64,000 nt of DNA from Diabrotica undecimpunctata (taxonomy: Eukaryota; Arthropoda; Insecta; Coleoptera; Chrysomelidae), in assembly GCF_040954645.1 (NCBI RefSeq), contig NC_092806.1, positions 76,076,141 through 76,140,140 of the forward strand, read 5' to 3'. A program made the position numbers and the translations under genes. The stretch's first letter is position 1. Every line of letters begins with the position of its first letter. Below are positions 47,957-59,560 of this stretch, piece after piece. Under the pieces are notes generated by a model. That model worked only from the letters and a program-made list of their open reading frames with translations, was not told where the DNA came from and searched no databases.

Positions 47957-49909
47957 CAGGGTGTTTCAAAAAGGTATGTTATAAATTAAATCACGCATTC
48001 CGGGGACAAAAATAAATTTATTGAATCCAACTTACCTTAGCACAAAAGTGTACACAAAAAAAATACAGCCCTTTGAAGTTACAAAATAAAAATTGCATTA
48101 TCTCCTAAACTACTTGACATTTTGTAATAAAAATGGACACGTTACTTTCTTGTTCTGAAAGCATTTTTCATATAAAAGAAACAACAAAATCTAAGCGCAC
48201 TGAAAAATTTTAAGGGGGGTGTGCAGCCCTAAATCCCCCCAAACTTTTGAGTACGTTCAAATGAAAATAGTTTTGTGGCATCATTAGTTTAACACATTAT
48301 TTTTAAAATCTTTTTGCCTCCTCCCACTTTTTTGAAAACCTAGTTTTTTCCTAGTTGGCCATAAAATTACAATTCCAAGTCCAAGCTATCATTTATTGTG
48401 TGCATTTGATATTTTGTTAATTTGAAATTTTGATATTACAATGGACTACACATTTCAGGAAATGGCAGATATGCATAACTTTGGGTAAGTTGGATCAGAT
48501 TAAATTATGATTTCAATAAACTATCGGGGATATCGTAGGTGAATGTCAAGGAAATAGTGCAGCAGCCGCAAGGAGTTACGCAGTAAAATATCCCAATCGA
48601 AATACACCTTATAGACGATTATTTCTCACCATTGATCGTCGTTTAGGGGAAACGGGTACATTCCAACTGCAAGTTGCTGGCAATAGTGGCCGTCCAATCA
48701 TTGAAGAAGTCCCTGGAACAAGTACAAGGGTAATAACTGCTCAACAAAATATTCCTCACGTAAGGGTTTGGAGGCGTTTGAAGTATCAGCTGCTTAAACC
48801 CTATCACTTAACAACGGTTCAAGAGTTATTGGTTGAAGATTATCCTAAAAGGATTGGATTTTGCGATTGGTTGTTAATGGAAAACACTTAGAAATATTTT
48901 GTTTACCGACGAGGCTACCTTCAGTAGAAATGGAATAACAAACCATCATAACGAGCACATTTGGGCCGACGAAAATCCTCACGCCAAAAAAACGATTCAT
49001 CACCAAAGGACTTTCAAAGTTAATGTTTGGGCAGGAATTGTGGATAACAATCTAATAGGCCCAGTATTTCTTCCCAAAAATTGAAATGGTGATAATTATT
49101 TGCAGTTCTTGGCAAACGATTTACAAGAGTATTTGCAAGAAGTGAATATTGCAATAAGGCAAAATATGTGGTTTCTACAAGATGGCGCTCCACCGCATTA
49201 CAGTAATGAAGTCTGGGAATACCTTTGCAGGCAGTATCCTGGTCGGTGGATTGGAAGGGGTCGTGACGCACCTATTTCTTGGCCACCCAGAAGTCCAGGT
49301 CTTAACCCCATAGACTTTTGCTTTTGGGCCATGAAAGAGAAAGTGTATTCGAATGTGTATTGAAGAAAATGGGGGTCATTTTGAACATTTATTGTAATAT
49401 CATATTTATAGAGGTTATAGACATTTTTTGTACTTGTTAATTCATTTAAGCCATTTATTTTGTTGCACGTAATTTTTTAAATGTTAATGAAAAGGGCCTT
49501 TACTCAATAAAAACTGTTTTTTGAAAAAAGTGAGAGGAGGCAAAAAAATTTTAAAAATAATGTGTTAAACTAATGATGTCACAAAATTCATTTGATTTGA
49601 ACGTACTCAAAAGTTTGGGGGATTTAGGGCTGCACACCCCACTTAAAATTTTTCTGTGCGCTTACATTTTGTTGTTTCTTTTGTATGAAAAATGCTTTCA
49701 GAACAAGAAAGTAACGTGTCCATTTTGATTACAAAATGTCAAGTAGTTTAGGAGATAACGCTAAAAAAACAATTTTTATTTTGTAACTTCAAAGGGCTGT
49801 AACTTTTTTTGTGTACACTTTTGTACTAAGGTAAGTTGGATACAATCAATTTATTTTTGTCCCCGGAATGCGTGATTTATTTTATGACATACCTTTTTGA
49901 AACACCCTG
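47957..49909 (+). mobile_element. Mariner-group transposon with ~400-bp inverted repeats
   Basis: 47957-48355 and 49505-49909 are inverted copies, starting CAGGGTGTTTCAAAAAGGTA. The rest of the arm is also shared, for example CTTTCTTGTTCTGAAAGCAT and GCAGCCCTAAATCCCCC. TA flanks both ends (47955-47956; 49910-49911). It is 1953 bp long. Arms this long are unusual for mariner-type elements, where 20-80 bp is common. Confidence 0.88.
48440..49363 (+). pseudogene. rosa-like transposase, broken
   Basis: It starts MDYTFQEMADMHNFG and a helix-turn-helix of DUF4817 type (NSAAAARSYAVKYPNRN ... RLGETGTF). A linker GRPIIEE and a second HTH follow. Catalytic blocks: MFTDEATFSRNG (48899), LQDGAPPHYSNEV (~49180), and SPGLNPIDFCFWA (~49300) with the last Asp. 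The spacing between the last two acidic residues is 43. Frameshift near 48500, stops near 48890 and 49082, and a short C-terminus make it non-functional. Confidence 0.8.
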
Positions 49910-49919
49910 TATATCTGCA

Positions 49920-51235
49920 ATAAAGACATTTGTCCTTAAAAAAGCAATAATTTGTCCAATTTTCAAAAAAGGGGACTCAAACCTGCCAGAAAATTATAGG
50001 CGTCTCACTGCTACCAATTATTTTGAAAATTGTCGAAAATTGCATGGCACAACAAACAGTAGTTTTTTTGAGGTCAATGGTATGTTTTCTGAATGTCAAT
50101 TTGTTTTTATCAAGAAACTGCAATCTTAGGTATTTTAAACCTTATATTTTATATTACATAAGCTTCAATTTAACTCAGTCCTTTTGTGTGACTTGAGCAA
50201 GGCTTTTGACTTGGTCAACTATGAAATCCTCCTGCAGAAATTTGAAAAATATAACTTTTATTCCGAGATTATTGAGCTAATAAAATCATATCTAAAAGAT
50301 AGGGTGCAGGTTGTGAGAGTTGGTGGGTATTGTCAGCAGAGAGTGTGTTAAATATTGGAGTACCCTAGGATTCAATACTAGGCCCTGTTTTATTTTTGAT
50401 TTATATTAACGATATTCCGAATATGCAATATGGAGAGTTCTATGATGGCACGGCGCAGGACTGAGCAATGGTTTGCTGCAAATAGGTCGGTTCTAAACAA
50501 CAATAAAATTAACCAAATAATTATTTTATTTAATTTAAAAAATTTCTTTATTCAGACCCCATTATGTTCTACGCCGTGAAACATAACATTTCTATGCTAC
50601 ACTTCAGTCGACAAAGGATATATGTCAGTTGGCAGCTCTGTTCTGTCATGTCACTTTAATTCTGTAGAAGTGGCATATTTTTTATAAATATCGTTCATCT
50701 ACAAAAAAAAATGGTTGGACTGAAAATGCATTTATATTATTAATTCTTTTCTTGGGGTGTTATATTTAATATTCATTCAATATCCAAGGTCTTTTTATAA
50801 TTTGACTTGTTTTTTGTACATACATAACTTCCCCCGCACATGCTTCTTTCTTTTAACCTTATAATTCGTCCCCTATGCAGTTAGTATCTTAAATATAATT
50901 TAACTAACTAGTTTAATAATAATTATATTCATTTTATCCTTGTCAATTTGCTATTTAAAATTTTAATTATTTTCAATTTTATATAGCGACAAAATATTTT
51001 AAAACATGTAGTCGCTAACTTAAGATTTATTATTTTAGTTTTTTTTGGCCCAAAATAAATTTTTCCTGTTGTTGGGTGGAACTTTCTAAAAACCTCATGG
51101 TGTACCATACAGAGGGATGACAACTACAGCAGCATAGCAGATATACAGAATTAATAGCTGCTTAGGACCACAACGGGCTCGATCCCATCTCCGATGGGAT
51201 CGATAAAATAAATAAAAACTTAAATTTTATATTGT
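49920..51235 (+). mobile_element. CR1/Jockey-type LINE, 3' part
   Basis: RT blocks on the plus strand: AIICPIFKKGDSNLPENYRRLT near 49950, LLCDLSKAFDLVNYEILLQKFEKY near 50190, SYLKDRVQVVRVGG near 50290, and EQWFAANRSVLNNNK near 50465. The 3' end at about 51235 has a hairpin, GATCCCATCTCCGATGGGATC, followed by an A-rich AAATAAATAAA tail. It is 5'-truncated and broken. Confidence 0.65.
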
Positions 51236-51244
51236 ATTTATGTA

Positions 51245-53908
51245 CCGTAAAATGGGGTGTAGTTGACCGTTTTTCGAGTTCAACTAAAGATATTTTCTAG
51301 ATAACAAAATAAAATGTAGCATATATTTTTGTATAATATGTGTATAAGTCTTAACTTTAATTTTAGTAGAAAAAACATCGGGTATTTTAAAAAATCGAAC
51401 TCCTATGGTTGACGTTGACTGCCTATGGTTTTACTTAATAAAAATGATTTTTAGTTAACGGGGGTAAAGATAAACACACTAAAATGATTTTAAATTATAA
51501 TAAACATTTTAATAAAAACTTTTTATTGCAAAAAGAAAGTTACTTATTTAAAATTATATGCAGAAAAGTCCAAAACAAGCTCGCCTCTTCCGTAAATTTT
51601 TGTCGGAATTAATACTTTTTTTATGTTACTTAGAGGAACATTGTATTCATCAAGAATATCAGGCCATATAAATTTTCCCAATTTTGAGAGTTTTAGGAAC
51701 TTAACATTAGCTTCATCATCTTTAATCGCTGAAATTTGTCCTACAAAATGTTTAATATTCTTCTTAGTTTGATATTCCATTACAACCCATGAATTTGCTT
51801 CTATATCATTAATGTGAAAGTATTCTGTTTCCTCAGTAATATTACTTTGAATGTCTGCAATTTCAGGGTCTTCTTGGTCAAAATTTTCAGTCACGCTCTC
51901 TGTTCCGGAACTTGCTTCATCGCTTTCTTCAAAAACATTTTTCTTCACAATTTGTGTCTTGCTTGTAGAAGGCATGTTATCGTCGTCAATTTCTTTCTCT
52001 GGACTGTCTACATACGCAACTGATCTTCCAGGTATAACATTCAGTTTCTTTCGTTTTATTGTAGGCTCACGTTTTTTGGGATTTCTGTTCTTTCAAATAA
52101 TTTAATAGTACCTCTGATACATCAACACTGTTTCGATGAGTGGTTTGCTTCTCACTAGGAATTTTTGCTAAAAGTTTATCTTTAGACAGGACAAATACCA
52201 CAAGCATAAAACCCTTTTCTAGCGTTAACTGCAGAAGGCGGGGCTATTTTCTCAACAGACGATGAGTTTGGATTGGCTTTCTTCCATTCGTGCAATAATT
52301 GTTTCCAATAATTCTTCATTGGTCCAAAGAAGCTAACGTCGAGGGGTTTTCAAACATGCGTTGCATTTAGCGGAAGACAAATGAAAGCAATGTTATTATC
52401 TGTACAAATATTGAGCACTTCTTTTGTAAAATAACTCGAAAGATTATCTCCTATTAAGAACTTCTTTCCTTCAATTAAACGAGCATGAGGCAAAAATATA
52501 GTCTTAAACCAATCGGTAAAACAAATTGCATCAAACCATCCATGATTAGATCGATTATAACGCGTACCTTTACTGCAGCGTTTCTTTTCACAACATGGGG
52601 TGCCCCTAGGACCTCCTTGGCGCCAAGAATCCCACAAATTTGTAGCCTTATAAACTACATAACGCGGTAATAGGTATATCTCCAGTTGGCCGAAACACAT
52701 AACATAATTGTCACAGCAGTTTTAGTATAATTTATTTATTGTCTGGATATTTGACACCTCTTTGATAAATTAGTTTCTTTTTTTCCGGATCATCACTTTT
52801 TCCGTAATTAAATATTGCAGCAGGGTTGACACCTTCAAGTGTTTTGCTTAATTCCTCAAAAAAAAAATTGTTAATGTTTCAGCATTGACGGCAGCACGAG
52901 CTCTTTTTATGTTGTTGCTTAAGCTTTCACTTAAAGTTTGTTTATGTCTCTCTAGAAATCCCTTATCCCAACCATACCTAGGAAAATTCTTTTTAAAAAG
53001 TGAGTATTTACGAAGACGGTTTAGGTAAGTATTTGCAGTTAACCGAAGATCCAATATATTTAATGGGAATATCCAATTCGCACAAGTAATCACTGCATCC
53101 ACAAAATCATTTACTTCAACTTTGGTAAAAACAATTTGACCACCATGTTGTTTAATGCATCACCCATGTATTCTGTTCATTAACGTACCCTTTGGAATTT
53201 TGTATTTTTTCGATGCTGCATTAACACTTATTTTTCCATCTAAAACTTCTGTTAAACACTTTTCTAGCGTTTCCGCACTGTATTGTTTAAGAATTTTTGC
53301 ACCATCCTTACGCTTATACACCCTCGGCATTTTACAGATTTATTCGATAAGTGCTTAATTATCTTTAAAAATATTTTACGCGTCAGCTCCCGTCCGCGTT
53401 TCAAACTAAACTAACAAACAATGAAACAATAAGCAGCGCCAATTCAATCTAGGTACGATGCAAGATCATGCAAGTTTTGACTTGATGGACATCTTCACCC
53501 CTGCAGTCAACTTCGCCCCAAATTCAAGCGAAAAGTGCATAAGTTGACAAATTTTAAGATTATAACGAAACTTAAAAACTTATTCAAAAGTAGTATCTAC
53601 ATTTAATGATTCGTTGAAATATTACCAACAGTTGCCAATAATATTTTTAATATAATGATTTTTATATCAAAGTTTAAAATATTCATTTTCTTATAAATTA
53701 AGTTAATAATTTCGAGGACGCGTTTTTAGTATATAAAAGAAAAGAACTCTTAATTTTTACATAAAATATGTTCAACATACATTTACAATGAACATAATTA
53801 GCATAAACTTTACTAATATTAATAATAAAAAAAAATATGCATGTTGGAAACATTTTCGAACTTTTCAGTCCACTTCACCCCAGCGGTCAACTACACCCCA
53901 TTTTACAG
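51245..53908 (-). mobile_element. pogo/Tigger-like transposon
   Basis: Inverted ends C(C/T)GTAAAATGGGGTGTAGTTGACCG are at 51245 and, as complement, at 53908, flanked by TA (51243-51244; 53909-53910). Length is 2664 bp. Subterminal copies of the GGGG...GTTGACTG word occur near 51410 and 53500-53525. It contains a broken transposase reading leftward from 53331. Confidence 0.82.
51544..53331 (-). pseudogene. pogo/Tigger-like transposase, broken
   Basis: MPRVYKRKDGAKILKQYS starts a Pipsqueak-type HTH (VNAASKKYKIPKGTL) at 53331. A CENP-B-type DNA-binding domain follows (RYGWDKGFLERH ... RARAAVNAETL, ~52985-52880). The DDE region has FLIGDNLSSYFTKEVL and FICLPLNATHV (~52460-52350). A final 143-codon open frame (51975-51544) carries an acidic stretch and a well-preserved basic/hydrophobic C-terminal domain ending FSAYNF. 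At least three frame breaks separate these parts. Confidence 0.8.
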
Positions 53909-53910
53909 TA

Positions 53911-54637
53911 CAGTTAATATCTTGGTTTATTTGTCCCAGTCAAACTCATTTTTCAGATTTACTTCTAAGATAAGACATTATCACACCTGAGAGACCGAGC
54001 TAGACCAGGCCCAACAGTTGGCTCCCAAAGAAAGTTGTGAGGTTTATAGTTCTACACTGGCTACTAACTTTTGGAGTTACCCATTGACACCAACTGTTTC
54101 TGATGGGTTGTTCGATTGTTACAGCATTCAACATTTATCATTTTCATTAGATTCAGTAGATAGCATTTTCACTATATTTGATTTTGGAATCAAAAGAAAC
54201 TTTTAATAGATTAGAGAGGAAAGCCATGGAGTATGAAAACTGCAAAATTTTGGAAAGTTTAATTGGTACACTAATAAACTGACATGAAGAGAAATAACAA
54301 ACAGAATAGCTAAAGGTAGTAGGAATGTTATTTAATAAAGATATGGAGCTAAAATGGGCTAATGAATAATAAAATAAACAATAATGAATTACTGCAAATA
54401 TACAGACAACCAACAATAATGATACTTGCTAAAATTTAAAGATTAAAATGACTTGGTCACAAAGCTAAAATAAAAGAAAACACAATTAAAATAATCACCT
54501 AAACTAACTAAGATAACCATTTCACCTATTTTTTGCATGTACTAAGTACCAAATAAAAACAAGTATTAAAAAAGAATAAATTTGCATCATTGGATGCCTA
54601 TGGAATTCATCATTTTAAAAATATTTTCAAAACTTAC
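53911..54637. other. Intron 1 proximal sequence, nothing recognised
   Basis: AT-rich intron directly downstream of slpr exon a. No motif or repeat supported. Confidence 0.4.
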
Positions 54638-54932
54638 CTTATCTCCAATTTTCCCAGTCCACCATCCTTCATCTCCAGATATTTTTGCATCTTCAGACAA
54701 TACTTCAACAATTTGTCCCTTAAGCAAAGATAACTCATCTCCACCCTGGGCATTATAATCATACAAAGCCGTCCGAAGATAAGGAAAATTATTTTTTTGA
54801 GCAAGGGGGTGTTGCATCCAGTGTTCCACTTGAAACTTTTTTCCATTTAGGGATCGTTCCATGTGCCCCAGCTTATACTGATAATAATGAAAGTGCTTCA
54901 CCAGAGAAGGCATCCGTTTAGGTGGGTGGAAT
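54638..54932 (-). CDS. slpr: slpr exon a: N-terminus and SH3 domain
   Basis: The acceptor CATTTTTACAG precedes 54932 and the donor GTAAGT follows 54638. The first in-frame Met is at 54913 (MPSLVKHFHYYQ), giving 92 codons. The frame is also open back to the acceptor (FHPPKR), so coding could start in an earlier exon. The SH3 domain begins ALYDYNAQGGDELSL (residues 49-63) and runs through SGDEGWWTGKIGDK (79-92), finishing in the next exon. In MLKs this SH3 holds the kinase in an autoinhibited state until Rac/Cdc42 binds the CRIB motif. The start residue is the least certain part. Confidence 0.93.
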
Positions 54933-55239
54933 CTGTAAAAATGAGCTAATTCAGTTCTAAACAGTCTTATACTTACAACATTTAGAAGAAACCATTATTA
55001 TAAAGAAGTTGGCAGTTCTTATGTCAGATGAGTATTTACACTACAGGGAATGCTGTAAATTCCTAGATAGGACAGAACAGTTGTAGTTTTTAACTCATCT
55101 TAAACTCTCTTGTATTGGCTTCACTGATTTTTGCTAAAAATTTGCAAAATGGATCTGTCAAGTTTGAAGAAACTCCATCAGTGAGCGGATCAAATCAGTT
55201 CTAATTCTTCTTCTTAAAGTGCCCTCTCCTCAATCGAGG
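54933..55239. other. 5' flank or intron of slpr, nothing recognised
   Basis: No TATA-type promoter, CpG-rich stretch or further exon could be recognised here. Confidence 0.35.
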
Positions 55240-55770
55240 TTGGCTACTACAATTGCAAACTCTTCTCTGGTTTCAGCTGTTCAAAATTAACCCTGTTAAT
55301 TCTCGGATATTTCTTAGCCACAACAGTCTCTTTTCCTTCCTAGTCCTATCGTTTCCTCGGTCTTTTCTTTTAATATTAGTTGAGAGCATATTGGTACTTA
55401 ATATTTCTCAGTATGTGGCCTAGGTATGATGTTTTCTAACTTACTGTGTTGAAATGTTCTTGTTCTTTGCCTATTCTCTGTAGCACTTCTTTGTTTGAGG
55501 TATGCGATGTCTATGAAATCTTGAGGATTATCTGGTACATCCACATTTCAAAGGACTCCAATTTATTTACGATTGATCTTTTGAGGGTCCACGTTTCAAC
55601 TACATAGAGAAGAGTCGACAAGTAGCATTTTGTAGATGAATGTTGAATATTACATAGCAGTCTTTTAATTTTTTCATAAGATTTCCTGGAATATTCTATT
55701 CTCGATCCTATTTCTAGATCAGGATTTAGGCTGCTATCAATCCAACATCCCAGGTATATCAGTTATAATA
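55240..55770 (-). mobile_element. LINE 3' end (RT C-terminus)
   Basis: The minus strand reads YLGCWIDSSLNPDLEIGSRIE near 55765-55700, a VVETWTLKRSIVNKLESFEMW block near 55605 and SYLGHILRNIKYQYAL near 55435-55390. These are the thumb and C-terminal blocks of RTE-type LINEs. It ends near 55205-55215 in AAGAAGAA. Confidence 0.7.
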
Positions 55771-56399
55771 ACTACCCCATTATATTGAATAAGATCAAAA
55801 GTAGTAATACAAGAAAAGTCAGAAAAAATAATCAGATTGCATATAAATAAAAAAATAGTATATTATTATGATAATCCTATTTATCAGCAAAAGAAGTCTA
55901 CTAGACTTTGCAAAAATGGTATTATCTGAGTTTGTTAAGTGAGTTCCTAGGACAATGTTATTAAAGGATAGTTTATTTAATTATATGAAACCAACATATG
56001 AATCCCTGTTAGACAAATAATGATAGGAGGTAATTGGTTTTTAATAGACTAGAGAATTGGACAAAATCTATCATAGTCATATATCATATCAGTCAATAAT
56101 GATGGTACAATTTTCTTTTTATACTTGGTTTGCTAATCCTAGTCCTAACTATGTAGTAAAATTAGTAATTACTTTTTGCTACATTGGTTACATTTTGACC
56201 TGACAAAGTTTATAAGGACAGTGGCTGGACATTACTATAAGTGCTGGTAGTCAATATTTAAACAAAAAATATTCACATGAAGTTTATTAACAAAATAGAA
56301 TTGCATAAATTAAAACAAAAGTTTATTTTTGAAATTTTATAGACATTTATAGATTAGTATTTACAAATGGAAAGTTTTTAATGAAAATTAATTAACATC
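55771..56399. other. Nothing recognised
   Basis: AT-rich sequence without supported features. Confidence 0.35.
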
Positions 56400-57275
56400 T
56401 TCTTCCTCCTCAGCTCATCCATTTTCAGGGGTTGCTGTCCCTTACTTTTCATTACCACTCATTTCTGTCCATTGGGTCTTCTTCACCTAAACCTTTCTCT
56501 CTCAAGTCTTCTGCCACACAGTCCTTTCATCTTCTCAGTTTTCCTCCATCAACTTCTAACAGTTCTATCCTTCATTCCACATTTCTATGTCTGACCATTG
56601 CAGTCTTTGTTCTTGAATCTTTTTCGAGACTGTAGTCACTGCGGCTCTTTTGTTAATCAAGTTGTTCCTGATCCTGTCCCTTCTAGTCTTACACAACATC
56701 ACCGTAACATTTTCATTTCAGCTACCTCCATCTTCTTTTCCTTTACAGGCCACACTTCACCGCCATACACCAATGCAGGTCTCACCACACTCTTGTATAT
56801 TTACCTTTCAGCCATTCCCTGATGTTTCAATCACAAAGTACCCAATTCATTTGCTTCCAGTTAAACCAACCAGCCTGTATCCTGTGAGCATTTTCTCAAT
56901 CAAGTGTCCCATTTTCCATTATGTAGGAGCCAAAATTCTCCTACTCTTCCTAATTTTTCTCCAAGCAATTCTATGTCCCCAACGATTCCTCTACCCCCTA
57001 ACCACATATATTTCATATTAGCAGGTCAAAAACCTCCGTTTTTGACCTGCTAATATTAAGTCTCTTCAATAGTCCTTCTCCGTGGCATAAACCCAAACTG
57101 TTCTTCTACTATCGATGTCTGTCTCCTTAACCTTCACTCTACAGTTCCCTCCCAAATTTTCATTTTGTGTGACATTAATTTTAACCCTCTATAGTTTTTA
57201 CAGTCCTGAATGTCCCCTTTGTCTTTATACAATGATACCATCACACTCTCTCTCCTTGCATTGGCATCCTTTCTT
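56400..57275 (-). mobile_element. LINE, RT palm to C-terminus, left part of an interrupted copy
   Basis: The minus strand reads LYKDKGDIQDCKNYRGLKL and MSHKMKIWEGTVE near 57235-57150, EEQFGFMPRRRTIEE near 57105, and YKSVVRPALVYGGEVWPV with KKMEVAEMKMLR near 56800-56720. The order continues from 58605-58770, showing that one LINE was split by the insertion at 57276-58604. The pyrimidine-rich plus-strand frames here are shadows. Confidence 0.75.
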
Positions 57276-57276
57276 C

Positions 57277-57371
<95 letters not shown>

Positions 57372-58547
57372 CCATTGCAAACAAAATTATCAAAAAACCT
57401 TTGTTTAGAATTAGAAGACATTTTACCTGTAAGTTAATCTCTTTATTGTTTGTATAGTCGAGTATTAAATGACCATATTTTAATCTTTTGAAATATGTAT
57501 AAATGATGTATTGAAAAAAACCAATTTTAAAGTAAGCTATTTAGTTTTCTCTGAAACCAAAAATTAGGCTTTTCCAAAATCATGGTAAACACAATTTAAG
57601 CTTTTTGATTGGACGGTCGTTTTTAAATGGGAATTTGGGAGTCGATAAGGAGACAGGAGAAGTCAGTCATATTTTGGTCATCAAAAGGAAACAGTCGTTT
57701 TTCTCAAGATAGGGTGTGGTTCGTGAGTTTTGGATACCGGCGTAACGAAAAGAAGTGAATAGTTTGAAGACGGAGATAACAAGTGGATTAAAAGAGGTCT
57801 TTGTATCTACCGTGGGCATTTTATAAAGTATATGTGAAAGTATTCTTACGGCATCAAGTTGACAAAAGGAGGTCCTGGTGTCATAAATAAGTAGCGGAGT
57901 TTGGAGAAGTGAATCAGGCGTTTTTTTTGTGTAGTCTGAAGGAGGTTTGCAGAGACGTAAAGAAGGAGCCAAGGTGCCAAAGAGGGGAGATCACATCTTT
58001 GAGAAGACTGGACTTTTCTGGGTATGTTCCAACATACAACTCAAGAAGAAAATAAACTGTAAGTGTTTGTACAATTGAATTTTATATCTGTGAAGGATCG
58101 TTTCGACATCATGGTCATTAGCATTCAAATTTAAGAACTGAGGTTTTGTTAGGCTAATCAAAAGTTTAAAGTTTTGTGGTTTCTTTTTTTTTCAAGTAAA
58201 GAAAATTTTAAGTAAAATTGGTTTTTCACGTAATATAAATGTATGTAGCTTTATAATCTTATTATCATAATAATTTGATTTATTTTCTTGTATGCTGATT
58301 GATAAGATAACGACAGAATTTAATAATTGTTTTATTCGTTCATATAAAATAAAGAAACGTAAATCTTTGTAATATAATATATTTGTATTATTATCCTTTC
58401 TTCTCTTCCCGATAAAAGACAACTAGAAAATCTTTTGAATCCATCGAACACAGGTAATATACGGATTATTTTACTTTTGATAACAGATAAGTTATAATTT
58501 TTTTATTGGCTCAATAAACTAAGTTTGAACTCAAAATAAACAATCAT

Positions 58548-58604
<57 letters not shown>
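57276..58604. mobile_element. Unknown insertion bounded by (TA)n tracts
   Basis: (TA)n runs at 57281-57369 and 58553-58599 bracket about 1.18 kb with no recognisable coding frame. LINE coding blocks on either side are consecutive in the RT, so the whole unit interrupts a LINE. The interior includes a purine-rich stretch at 57620-58010. Confidence 0.5.
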
Positions 58605-58770
58605 CTGATCATCATTTGCCACAAAATATCAATCCCTTCCTCTCCTAGAGCCTTCTAAACCTCCACAGGGATTCCTTTCGGTCCTACTGCCTTACCACTC
58701 TTCATCCTATTTTAAGACTCGACAACCTCAGCTCTTGCTATCCCTGGTATTGCATTCTCAATAACACAAT
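58605..58770 (-). mobile_element. LINE, RT fingers, right part of the interrupted copy
   Basis: The minus strand reads IPGIARAEVVES then NRMKSGKAVGPKGIPVEVWKA and LGEEGIDILWQMM at 58755-58610. This is the RT block that precedes the KNKGD block found at 57235. Confidence 0.75.
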
Positions 58771-59170
58771 GAAAATGAATTAATATACACTCCCGTTATT
58801 CATGATTATTCTTCTTTTTTAATAACAGAAGTCTGCCACAGTAACTTATATGGGCTATTAATACTGAGAGATAGGAATTTGTTTGTATGTTGTATGTTTT
58901 TAAAGAGTACATTAGAGTGTTGGATCTGCAAGATTCTAGTCCAACAGTTTTATATTTGTCTGCCTGATGCTGGATAGCATAAATTGGTGCTGTTGTTGAC
59001 AGTCTCGATTCCAGAACTGACTGTTTATATCAGTTCTCCTCTCCTGATTTGTTTTTGTGCTACATGTTACAGTTATTACCACATCCATCTCTAACAGAAT
59101 GTGAATCTCTTAGTTTATTCTGTTTAATTATTTTTCTTTCTCCAATTGAATATTTAAATTTTTTATGTCT
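58771..59170. other. Nothing recognised
   Basis: No supported features between the LINE piece and the isolated exon. Confidence 0.35.
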
Positions 59171-59560
59171 TCATTGCTCTCCTTTTTTAGTAAAGGGTGT
59201 TTCCATTTCTTTTTCATTTCTTTCTTCAATTTCTCTTACACTATATTCTAAATTAACAGGTTCAAATTTATCTTTACAATTATTGATTACTAATTTGTGA
59301 CTGATCTCCACTACATCCTCCATTATCATAATATTTGTTCCCAAATCACATAGGTCTAACATATTTACTTCAGCTTCCATAAATGTTTCTGAATCTGGAA
59401 GCAAATGTGTAATTGTTGTATCACAAGAATTCAGTGGAATTTGAATATTGCTATTTTCTAATAAAACAACAGGTGTAGTATCAATAATATTTTCCCATTC
59501 AATACCACTATTACTGATCACAGTTAAGTCATACAACCTTTTTCCTCTACTTTTACTCAT
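59171..59560 (-). CDS. Isolated exon, N-terminus of a transposase-like or unknown protein
   Basis: An open frame from ATG (59560) reads MSKSRGKRLYDLTVISNSG, then an acidic, Ile/Asn/Thr-rich stretch. A consensus acceptor (TTTTTAATTTCAG) ends exactly at the ATG, so it looks like a second exon with a 5' UTR exon upstream. A possible donor GTAAGA follows codons ending LEYS (about 59244); otherwise the frame stops at 59171. The start resembles N-termini of the transposase-like family seen at 24430-26520, which is my preferred reading. Joining it to slpr exon a would break the frame (phase 0 against the required phase 2), so it is not an slpr coding exon. Confidence 0.45.
   Translation of the reverse strand: MSKSRGKRLYDLTVISNSGIEWENIIDTTPVVLLENSNIQIPLNSCDTTITHLLPDSETFMEAEVNMLDLCDLGTNIMIMEDVVEISHKLVINNCKDKFEPVNLEYSVREIEERNEKEMETPFTKKGEQ

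Noticed and set aside
57115..57408. Long Ile-Tyr alternating frames over the (TA)n tract
   Set aside because: A dinucleotide repeat has no stops in these frames; it is a shadow, not a protein. The same applies to the frame over 27367-27431.
59171..59560. A possible 5' coding exon of slpr
   Set aside because: Its best donor leaves phase 0, while exon a needs phase 2 to stay open. Joined in phase 0, exon a meets a stop after four codons. The sequence also shows no MLK similarity.
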